This document shows positions 1 through 5,526 of a stretch of 5,526 nt of DNA, piece by piece. The notes beneath the pieces are model-generated. The model made no database searches. It was given only the letters and a program-made list of their open reading frames with translations, and was not told the DNA's origin. This DNA comes from Flavobacteriales bacterium (GTDB lineage Bacteria; Bacteroidota; Bacteroidia; Flavobacteriales; BACL11), in assembly GCA_018675825.1 (NCBI GenBank), contig JABGXK010000133.1, positions 1 to 5,526 on the forward strand, read 5' to 3'. Each line of letters starts with the position of its first letter. Position 1 is the first letter of the stretch. A program made the position numbers and the translations under genes.

Positions 1-1
1 A

Positions 2-1069
2 ACAGTAGAACCTGGAGTTATAAATCAAGTTTTTAGAGATGCTGTAGAGGAAAAAGATCTTTTTTATCCTCCAGATCCAGCTAGTAAAGGAAGTTCTTTT
101 TTAGGTGGTAATATAGCTGTAAATTCTGGTGGTCCAAAAGCTCTAAAATATGGTGTTACAAAAGATTATGTTCTAAACCTAGAAGTAGTTTTACCAACTG
201 GACAAATTATTTGGACAGGAGCCAATGTTCTTAAAAATGCTACAGGATATGATCTTACATCGTTAATGATTGGTAGTGAAGGTACTTTAGGCATAATAAC
301 TAAGATAGTTTTCAGATTAATTCCTTTACCAAAAAAAGATATATCAATATTAGTTCCATTTAACTCTGCAGTAAAAGCATGTGAAGCTGTCTCTGCTGTC
401 TTTTCAGCTGGAATAACTCCTTCTGCATTAGAATTTATTGAAAGAGATGCAATTGATTGGACTCTTAAGTATACTGACATTCAAATGGATATTCATCCTA
501 ACGTACAAGCTCATTTACTTATAGAGGTAGATGGAAATAATTTAGATATGTTGTTTTCTGAGTGTGAAAAGATTTCAGACATAATGTATAAATATGAATG
601 TGGAGAAATTTTACTAGCAGATAGTAAAGAACAAAAAGATAGATTATGGAAAATGAGAAGAGCAGTAGGAGAGGCTGTTAAATCTAATTCTATTTACAAA
701 GAAGAAGATACTGTTGTTCCTAGAGCAGAATTACCAATTTTATTAAGTGGGGTCAAAGAAATAGGTAAGAATTATGGATTTGAATCTGTATGCTATGGAC
801 ATGCTGGAGATGGTAATTTACATATCAATATTATCAAAGGAAATATGTCAGATCATCACTGGGATAATGAACTTTACAAGGGTATAAGAGAGATTTTTGA
901 GTTGACAAAGAAACTTGGAGGTACTATAAGTGGAGAACATGGAATTGGTTTTGTGCAGAAGCAATATCTAGATATTGTATTTTCTGAGAAAGAAATAGAA
1001 TTGCAAAAAGGAATTAAAAATTTATTTGACCCAAAAAATATACTTAATCCAGGAAAGATTTTTAATTAG
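2..1069 (+). CDS. FAD-linked oxidase/dehydrogenase, GlcD type (5' end cut off)
   Basis: The frame is open from base 2 to a TAG at 1067-1069, giving 355 visible residues. Family members are about 460 residues long, so roughly 100 N-terminal residues, including the first part of the FAD-binding (PCMH-type) domain, lie outside the window. The visible part starts at TVEPGVIN, continues with the FAD-domain block around YPPDPASKGS and NSGGPKALKYGVTKDYV, then NATGYDLTSLMIGSEGTLG. The C-terminal FAD-oxidase domain shows HAGDGNLH (codons 800-823) and SGEHGIG (929-949), whose histidines bind metal and substrate in this family, and ends in the usual LFDPKNILNPGKIF. Known relatives oxidise 2-hydroxy acids (glycolate, D-lactate, D-2-hydroxyglutarate) and pass electrons to an acceptor such as quinone; which substrate applies here cannot be read from the sequence. 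An ATG at 266 is internal to conserved sequence and is not the start. Its stop overlaps that of the convergent prenyltransferase gene by 4 nt. Confidence 0.93.
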   Translation, partial: TVEPGVINQVFRDAVEEKDLFYPPDPASKGSSFLGGNIAVNSGGPKALKYGVTKDYVLNLEVVLPTGQIIWTGANVLKNATGYDLTSLMIGSEGTLGIITKIVFRLIPLPKKDISILVPFNSAVKACEAVSAVFSAGITPSALEFIERDAIDWTLKYTDIQMDIHPNVQAHLLIEVDGNNLDMLFSECEKISDIMYKYECGEILLADSKEQKDRLWKMRRAVGEAVKSNSIYKEEDTVVPRAELPILLSGVKEIGKNYGFESVCYGHAGDGNLHINIIKGNMSDHHWDNELYKGIREIFELTKKLGGTISGEHGIGFVQKQYLDIVFSEKEIELQKGIKNLFDPKNILNPGKIFN

Positions 1070-1914
1070 ATTAAAATATCGAATATTACAAATACTCCAA
1101 ACACAACAGAAGCAATTCCATTTGTTGTAAAGAAAGCAATATTAATCCTTGAAAGATCATCTTTACTAATAATTCTATGTTGAAATACTAGTAATGATGA
1201 AAAAATAAAAGCACCACACCAATATAAAACAGAAAAGTTGTTAAATGACCACCCAACATAGAGAATGAGAATAACTGTAGCGCTGTGTAATAGTTTGGCA
1301 ACTATTAAAGCATTCTTCCTACCAAAGAAAACCGGTATAGATTTTAAATTGTTCTTAGCGTCAAATTCTTCATCTTGTAAAGAATAAATAATATCAAATC
1401 CTGCAACCCAAAATAAAACAATAAGTGAGAAAATTATTGGTTCTATATTAAATGTTTCTGTGACGGCTAAATACGCTCCTATAGGAGATAGGGATAATCC
1501 AACTCCAAGAATTAAATGACATAATGATGTGAATCGCTTAGTATAACTATATCCAAGTATTATTAACAAAGCAAGTGGAGATAAAAAGAAACATAATTGA
1601 TTTATAAAATATGTTGTTGTTACAAATAAAAAAGAATTTAAAATTACAAATGCTAGAGCGGAAGATGCTTTAATTTTTTTATTTGGAATCTCTCTTGTTT
1701 TTGATGTTCTTGGATTAATTGTGTCAATTTCTCTATCTATATATCTGTTAAAAGCCATTGCTGCTGATCTAGCAAAGATCATACATAACAAAACATAAAT
1801 TAAAATATTAATAGAAAAATTATCATTAGGATATGCTAGAAAAAAACCTATTAAAGCAAATGGCAGAGCAAAAATAGTATGACTAAATTTAATTAGCGAT
1901 AAATAGTTTTTCAT
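1066..1914 (-). CDS. UbiA-family polyprenyltransferase (ubiA-like / mqnP-like)
   Basis: A 282-residue integral membrane prenyltransferase of normal length for the family. It begins with the UbiA opening KFSHTIFALPFALIG (residues 9-23) and has about eight or nine hydrophobic segments. Both Asp-rich motifs that hold the Mg-diphosphate of the prenyl donor are intact: NRYIDREID (N56, D60, D64) and SLQDEEFD (D181, D185), followed by KSIPVFFG. The enzyme should attach a polyprenyl chain to an aromatic acceptor in the inner membrane. This motif pattern fits the 'UbiA-like' branch annotated as putative 4-hydroxybenzoate polyprenyltransferase, which includes MqnP of the futalosine menaquinone route, rather than MenA; that placement is from memory of the family. 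Bacteroidota normally make menaquinone, not ubiquinone, so a literal UbiA role is doubtful. The start ATG overlaps the TGA of the upstream lipoprotein gene (ATGA, 1911-1914), suggesting one transcript and translational coupling. Confidence 0.9.
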   Translation of the reverse strand: MKNYLSLIKFSHTIFALPFALIGFFLAYPNDNFSINILIYVLLCMIFARSAAMAFNRYIDREIDTINPRTSKTREIPNKKIKASSALAFVILNSFLFVTTTYFINQLCFFLSPLALLIILGYSYTKRFTSLCHLILGVGLSLSPIGAYLAVTETFNIEPIIFSLIVLFWVAGFDIIYSLQDEEFDAKNNLKSIPVFFGRKNALIVAKLLHSATVILILYVGWSFNNFSVLYWCGAFIFSSLLVFQHRIISKDDLSRINIAFFTTNGIASVVFGVFVIFDILI

Positions 1915-2378
1915 AGTTCAAATGATAATGTAGAGTCTTTTGTTATTAACCAATTTTCATCAAATTTTTCAAGCTCTATCCAGAATAAACCATTTGGATC
2001 GTCATCTTTTCTTATCAGTTTCCATTTTCCTTTTATTTTAGCTGTTTTTGCTGTAGTTAAGTTTGTATTCAATATCTCTAATTTGAGTTCTCCCATACTA
2101 GATTTAGTTGGGTAGCTATTTTTGTATCTTTCAAGTGTTGCTTTCCATCCATATGCTGGTTGATGTCTTAATGAAGTAAAGATAAGATCTTCTGAATTCC
2201 AATAACCTTGCATAAATCCATCAATATCTCCATTGTTCCAGCATTCTTGTTGGGTTGTTAATATTCTTTTTATAGCATTAATCTCTGAGGGATCTTGCTT
2301 TATAGTCTCAATCGTTTTAGTGTTATTTATATTACAAGCAAATAAAATAGTAAAAATAAAAGTTAAGAGGATTTTCAT
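1911..2378 (-). CDS. NTF2-like (SnoaL/DUF4440-type) lipoprotein
   Basis: A 155-residue protein. Residues 1-14 form a short signal peptide (Lys2, then a hydrophobic run) ending in a lipobox LFAC, with Cys15 (codon 2334-2336) as the predicted lipidation site, so it is probably a membrane-anchored lipoprotein. The rest resembles the small cone-shaped NTF2-like fold seen in DUF4440/SnoaL-like proteins: an N-terminal helix with QQECWNNGDIDGFMQGYW, then YGWKATLERYKNSYP, then beta strands including AKIKGKWKLIR, FWIELEKFDENWLI and TKDSTLSF at the C-terminus. Such proteins are frequent in flavobacteria; most have no assigned function and may bind a small ligand or act on one. The start is fixed by the signal peptide, since no later Met would keep it. 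It is the first gene of the minus-strand pair with the prenyltransferase and is divergent from hisS. Any link to quinone metabolism would be inference from position only. Confidence 0.85.
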   Translation of the reverse strand: MKILLTFIFTILFACNINNTKTIETIKQDPSEINAIKRILTTQQECWNNGDIDGFMQGYWNSEDLIFTSLRHQPAYGWKATLERYKNSYPTKSSMGELKLEILNTNLTTAKTAKIKGKWKLIRKDDDPNGLFWIELEKFDENWLITKDSTLSFEL

Positions 2379-2382
2379 TAAG

Positions 2383-2390
2383 CAAAACTA
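2383..2390 (-). promoter_or_regulatory. Candidate Bacteroidota -7 element for the lipoprotein/prenyltransferase pair
   Basis: On the minus strand these bases read TAGTTTTG, a full match to the Bacteroidota sigma-ABfr -7 consensus TAnnTTTG. It ends only 4 nt before the ATG, so transcription would begin at or next to the start codon. I find no TTG (-33 element) at the usual distance upstream; the nearest is a TCG about 23 nt away. The short consensus occurs by chance in AT-rich DNA, so this is a candidate only. Confidence 0.4.
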
Positions 2391-2405
2391 GCTAAATTTA
2401 TCTAT

Positions 2406-2423
2406 TATATTTTACGATATTTG
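2406..2423 (+). promoter_or_regulatory. Candidate -7 region for hisS-hutH
   Basis: Two near matches (7 of 8) to TAnnTTTG occur on the plus strand: TATATTTT at 2406-2413 and GATATTTG at 2416-2423. The first would give a 5' leader of only a few bases; the second ends 4 nt before the hisS ATG and would give a leaderless message. No TTG is present upstream within the spacer. Weak evidence, but the spacer leaves little other room. Confidence 0.3.
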
Positions 2424-2427
2424 TATT

Positions 2428-3774
2428 ATGAAAGCAAAGGTTCAAATACCAAAAGGAACACGTGATTTTACTCCTAATATAATGTTTAGGAGGAATTATA
2501 TCTTCAACATTGTTAAATCTAATTTTGAGCGCTATGCCTATTCCCCAATAGAAACGCCTGCAATGGAAAATCTAGATACTTTGACTGGTAAATATGGAGA
2601 GGAGGGAGATCGTTTAATTTTTAAGATTTTAAATTCTGGTGATTTTCTTTCAAAATCTAATATTAATGAAAATACAACCTCTAAGTTACTAGCTAAAGAA
2701 ATATCTGAAAAAGCTCTTAGGTATGATTTAACTGTTCCATTTGCAAGATTTGTCGTTAATAATAAAAATAAAATCACATTTCCATTCAAGCGTTATCAAA
2801 TGCAGAATGTTTGGAGAGCAGATCGTCCTCAAAAAGGTAGGTTTAGAGAATTTTATCAATGCGATGCAGATGTAATAGGTTCTAAATCATTATTAAATGA
2901 AATTGAACTAATTCAACTTTGCGATGATATTTTTACTGATTTAAGAGTTCCTAATATTAAAGTATTAATTAATAATAGAAAAATTCTTGCAGCTATGATA
3001 GAGATGATGTCTGCATCTGAATTTTTTGATGATTTTGTAATTATTCTTGATAAAATTGATAAGATTGGTTTGCAGAAAGTAGAAGAAGAATTAATTAAAA
3101 TTGGAGTCCAAAAGAATAAATTAAATCTTCTTAATAAATTCTTAAATATTACTGATATTGATAAGTTAACTGAACTTTTAGGTGACTCTAAGTTAGGTAT
3201 ATTAGGAGTTCAAGAGCTTAGATTTATAATGAAAAACATTCAAAATTTAAATTTAAAAAATTCTGAATTAAAGTTTGACATCTCTCTTGCTAGAGGTTTA
3301 GATTATTATACAGGATCTATACTTGAAGTTAAATCTAAGGATCTAAATATTGGTAGTATAGCTGGAGGAGGTAGGTATGATGATTTAACAAGTGTTTTTG
3401 GATTAAATGACATATCTGGTGTTGGTATTTCTTTTGGTATTGATCGGATCTATTTAGTAATGGAAGAACTTGATTTATTTCCTAAAAATATTGATATTTT
3501 TACTAAAGTTATGTTTGTAAATTTTGGTGAAAAGGAATCCCTATATTGTCTTACATTACTAAAAGAATTAAGAGATAATAATATTAGTGCTGAACTGTAT
3601 CCTTCTTCAGTAAAAATTAAAAAACAAATGGCTTATGCAGATAATAAAGGAGTTCAATTTGTAATAATGATTGGAGAAGATGAAATAGAATCAGATACAT
3701 TAACTATTAAAAATATGAATACTGGTGAACAAAATAATTTGACTCTTCCTCAATTCATAAAAAAAATATCTTAG
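2428..3774 (+). CDS. hisS: Histidyl-tRNA synthetase (HisRS)
   Basis: A 448-residue class II aminoacyl-tRNA synthetase that activates histidine with ATP and charges tRNA-His in the cytoplasm. It opens with the family-typical IPKGTRDF (residues 8-15), followed by ETPAMENLDTLTGKYGEEGD in motif 1 territory. LRYDLTVPFARFV precedes motif 2, which is WRADRPQKGRFREFYQCD (129-146). The HisRS-specific blocks are both present: ARGLDYYTG with catalytic Arg289 (E. coli Arg259 equivalent) and AGGGRYDD (312-319). Motif 3 is GVGISFGIDR (331-340). The anticodon-binding domain runs from about residue 360 to the end. Nothing essential is missing, so it should be active. The start ATG has no Shine-Dalgarno sequence and sits 49 bp from a divergent gene; no in-frame Met follows until residue 19, inside the conserved region. 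The stop TAG directly abuts the hutH ATG, implying cotranscription. Confidence 0.97.
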   Translation: MKAKVQIPKGTRDFTPNIMFRRNYIFNIVKSNFERYAYSPIETPAMENLDTLTGKYGEEGDRLIFKILNSGDFLSKSNINENTTSKLLAKEISEKALRYDLTVPFARFVVNNKNKITFPFKRYQMQNVWRADRPQKGRFREFYQCDADVIGSKSLLNEIELIQLCDDIFTDLRVPNIKVLINNRKILAAMIEMMSASEFFDDFVIILDKIDKIGLQKVEEELIKIGVQKNKLNLLNKFLNITDIDKLTELLGDSKLGILGVQELRFIMKNIQNLNLKNSELKFDISLARGLDYYTGSILEVKSKDLNIGSIAGGGRYDDLTSVFGLNDISGVGISFGIDRIYLVMEELDLFPKNIDIFTKVMFVNFGEKESLYCLTLLKELRDNNISAELYPSSVKIKKQMAYADNKGVQFVIMIGEDEIESDTLTIKNMNTGEQNNLTLPQFIKKIS

Positions 3775-5289
3775 ATGAAAATTTTTAAAATTGGAGATAT
3801 TCCATTATCTATTTCTCATATTTCGGATATTTTAAGAGAAGATACAAATATAGTTTTAAGTACTTCTGCTAAGAAAAAAGTCAAACTCAACAAAGAATAT
3901 CTTGATAGAAAGATTCAAAAATCTAATAAACCAATTTATGGTATAAATACTGGATTTGGTTCTCTCTGTAATCATGCAATTAATGAAGATCAACTAAGTA
4001 AATTACAATTTAATTTAGTTGTCTCACATGCATGTGGAACTGGAGATGAGGTGCCTAAGAAGCTTGTTAAAATAATGTTACTTTTAAAAGTCCAGTCACT
4101 ATCTCTAGGTCATTCTGGAGTTCAATTCGAAACTATTAATCGTCTTATAGAGATGTTTAATAATAATATTCTTCCTGTTGTTTATCAACAAGGTTCATTA
4201 GGAGCTTCTGGAGATTTAGCTCCACTTGCACATTTATCACTTCCTCTGATAGGTTTAGGTGAAGTTGATTTTTTAGATAAGGTTGGTAAGTATAAAAGAT
4301 ACGGCTCTAAGCAATTATTAAAAAAAATGTCTTGGGCTCCTATCAAGTTACAAGCCAAGGAGGGTCTTGCTTTATTAAACGGAACCCAATTTATGTCAGC
4401 TTATGGTGTTTGGTGTTTAATTAGGGCTCAAAAACTTTCATATTGTTCTGATTTAATTGCAAGTATTTCTATTGATGCTTTTGATGCTAGGAGTGAGAGT
4501 TTTGATCCATTAATTCATTCAGTTCGTCCACACAATGGTCAAATAAAAACAGCTGATAACATAAGAGAATTTTTATTTGAGAGTGAAATTCAAAATCAAG
4601 ACAAGGAACATGTTCAAGACCCGTATTCTTTTAGATGTATTCCTCAAGTTCATGGTGCTACCAAGGGTGTAATTTCTCATGTTTTCGATATTTTTACTAC
4701 TGAGATAAATTCAGTCACTGATAATCCTACTATCTTTTTTAAAGAAGATAAAATAATTTCTGGAGGTAACTTTCATGGCCAGCCTTTGTCGATGGCTTTA
4801 GATTATTTAGCAATAGCTATGTCTGAATTGGGATCAATTTCTGAAAGAAGAATATTTCAGCTTATATCAGGAAAAAGAGGATTACCAGCCTTTTTAGTAT
4901 CAAATCCAGGGCTTAATTCAGGCATGATGATTCCACAATATACAGCTGCAAGTATTGTTAGTCAAAACAAGCAGTTATGTACTCCAGCATCTGTTGATAG
5001 TATTGTGTCATCAAATGGACAAGAAGATCATGTTAGTATGGGAGCAAATGCAGCGACTAAATTATATAAAGTTGTTAAAAATACTGAAAGTATTCTTGCA
5101 ATTGAATTAATGAATGCTACTCAAGCTTTAGCATTTAGAAATATAAAATCATCTAATTTTATTGAATCAATCTTAAATATTTATAGAGATAAGGTAGATT
5201 TTCTTGATAAAGATAGATTAATGCGAGATGATATTGAAAAATCAATAGAATTTATTTCTGATCTTAATATTGATGATGAATTGCTTTAA
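3775..5289 (+). CDS. hutH: Histidine ammonia-lyase (histidase)
   Basis: A 504-residue enzyme of the MIO-dependent aromatic amino acid lyase family; it converts L-histidine to trans-urocanate plus ammonia, the first step of histidine breakdown. The MIO cofactor triad Ala144-Ser145-Gly146 is intact in GSLGASGDLAPLAHLSLP. Catalytic Tyr55 lies in YGINTGFGS. Ser84-His85 in LVVSHACGTG is the selectivity pair expected for histidase rather than tyrosine (His-Leu) or phenylalanine (Phe-Leu) lyases. Gln281, Tyr284 and Arg287 are in QDPYSFRC, Asn332 in GGNFHGQP, and Glu417 in NGQEDHVSMG. Length is normal and no active-site residue is missing. The ATG begins immediately after the hisS stop (TAGATG), with only an A-rich stretch and no Shine-Dalgarno sequence upstream, so translation probably depends on hisS translation. 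No hutU, hutI or hutG is in the window, so the rest of the pathway must be elsewhere or absent. The TAA overlaps the stop of the convergent DUF4159 gene. Confidence 0.96.
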   Translation: MKIFKIGDIPLSISHISDILREDTNIVLSTSAKKKVKLNKEYLDRKIQKSNKPIYGINTGFGSLCNHAINEDQLSKLQFNLVVSHACGTGDEVPKKLVKIMLLLKVQSLSLGHSGVQFETINRLIEMFNNNILPVVYQQGSLGASGDLAPLAHLSLPLIGLGEVDFLDKVGKYKRYGSKQLLKKMSWAPIKLQAKEGLALLNGTQFMSAYGVWCLIRAQKLSYCSDLIASISIDAFDARSESFDPLIHSVRPHNGQIKTADNIREFLFESEIQNQDKEHVQDPYSFRCIPQVHGATKGVISHVFDIFTTEINSVTDNPTIFFKEDKIISGGNFHGQPLSMALDYLAIAMSELGSISERRIFQLISGKRGLPAFLVSNPGLNSGMMIPQYTAASIVSQNKQLCTPASVDSIVSSNGQEDHVSMGANAATKLYKVVKNTESILAIELMNATQALAFRNIKSSNFIESILNIYRDKVDFLDKDRLMRDDIEKSIEFISDLNIDDELL

Positions 5290-5526
5290 TCTTTACCTTT
5301 AAAGACATATTCGATTATATTAGAGCCCATTTTTAAAGCTTTTATTCTAGTTTCATAGCTATCATTATGCACTTCAGGATCCTCCCATCCATCACTTAGA
5401 TCTGATTCATAAGTATATAAGCAAACTAATCGTTCATTATAAAATATTCCAAATGCTTGAGCTGGTTTAGCATCATGGATATGGATTTTTGGTAATCCAT
5501 TTGTGAATTTATAAGTTTGATTAAAG
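5286..5526 (-). CDS. DUF4159-family protein, C-terminal end (5' part beyond the window)
   Basis: On the minus strand a frame is open from the right edge to a TAA at 5286-5288, giving 79 visible residues. The sequence includes NGLPKIHIHDAK, AQAFGIFYNERLVCLYTYES, DGWEDPEVHND and RIKALKMGSNIIEYVF. This strongly resembles the C-terminal part of DUF4159 proteins common in flavobacteria; the fold is related to class I glutamine amidotransferase-like/ThuA-type domains, but I know of no assigned activity. Full-length members are a little over 200 residues with an N-terminal signal peptide, so well over half is missing here, including any export signal. The identification is from recalled family sequence and should be confirmed by profile search. 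The gene converges on hutH with a 4-nt overlap of stop codons (TTAA at 5286-5289). Confidence 0.8.
   Translation of the reverse strand, partial: FNQTYKFTNGLPKIHIHDAKPAQAFGIFYNERLVCLYTYESDLSDGWEDPEVHNDSYETRIKALKMGSNIIEYVFKGKD

Larger units (their letters stand above)
2379..2427. promoter_or_regulatory. Divergent intergenic spacer, the only non-coding DNA in the window
   Basis: These 49 bp separate the start codons of the lipoprotein gene (minus) and hisS (plus). Both starts are well supported, by the signal peptide on one side and by the conserved IPKGTRDF close to the N-terminus of HisS on the other. The promoters for both directions must therefore lie here or inside the opposite coding region. 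The spacer is almost all A/T and has no Shine-Dalgarno-like purine run before either ATG. It is too short for a riboswitch or T-box leader, so attenuation of hisS by an RNA leader is unlikely. Confidence 0.7.

Noticed and set aside
166..480. A 104-codon open frame on the minus strand inside the oxidase gene
   Set aside because: It lies wholly antisense to conserved GlcD-family sequence and shows no recognisable domain; best explained as a shadow of the real gene.
2379..2427. T-box, riboswitch or histidine leader peptide controlling hisS-hutH
   Set aside because: The spacer is 49 bp and the candidate promoter elements sit next to the ATG, leaving no room for a structured leader or a His-rich peptide.
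2538..2789. An 83-codon open frame on the minus strand inside hisS
   Set aside because: It is antisense to the conserved catalytic domain of HisS, has no start signal of note and no domain; a shadow frame.
3483..3502. A 9-bp AT-only inverted repeat with a 2-nt loop (TAAAAATAT-TG-ATATTTTTA) inside hisS
   Set aside because: It falls in the linker between catalytic and anticodon-binding domains and encodes ordinary linker residues; such repeats arise readily in coding DNA this rich in A and T, and there is no sign of a terminator or operator.
5291..5304. Possible intrinsic terminator CTTTA-CCTT-TAAAG after hutH
   Set aside because: The stem is 5 bp with one G/C pair and is not followed by a T run, and it lies within the coding end of the DUF4159 gene.
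1..5526. An undescribed accessory, defence or mobile system
   Set aside because: All genes are recognisable metabolic or housekeeping families or common flavobacterial conserved proteins; there are no transposase, integrase, direct-repeat or CRISPR signals, and base composition looks even throughout by eye.

Overview
This AT-rich (roughly 30% GC) window looks like a chromosomal piece of a streamlined, probably marine, member of Flavobacteriia (Bacteroidota). Four things point there: the Bacteroidota-type forms of HisS and HutH, an NTF2-like lipoprotein and a DUF4159 protein of kinds common in flavobacteria, the absence of Shine-Dalgarno sequences before any start, and very tight packing. Only 49 of 5,526 bases lie outside a coding region. 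These family and taxon calls come from reading motifs, not from a database search.

Layout, left to right. (1) The C-terminal three quarters of a GlcD-type FAD-linked oxidase/dehydrogenase, plus strand, cut by the left edge. (2) Converging on it with a 4-nt stop-codon overlap is a minus-strand pair: a small NTF2-like lipoprotein followed by a UbiA-family polyprenyltransferase, joined by an ATGA start/stop overlap. (3) A 49-bp divergent spacer is the only non-coding DNA and must carry the signals for both directions, unless promoters lie inside the facing genes. (4) hisS (histidyl-tRNA synthetase) and hutH (histidine ammonia-lyase) run on the plus strand with no base between stop and start. (5) The C-terminal end of a DUF4159 protein on the minus strand converges on hutH, again with a 4-nt stop overlap, and is cut by the right edge.

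Functionally this is mostly core metabolism: an isoprenoid-quinone type prenyltransferase, an alpha-hydroxy-acid type flavoenzyme, and a two-gene histidine unit in which one enzyme loads histidine onto tRNA and the other deaminates free histidine to urocanate. I see no mobile element, CRISPR array, RNA gene, phage gene or defence-like cassette, and no convincing undescribed system. The points worth a second look are the hisS-hutH coupling, the compressed divergent promoter region with possible leaderless or near-leaderless starts, the repeated 4-nt gene overlaps, the eukaryote-like motif block in HisS, and the unresolved substrate of the prenyltransferase.
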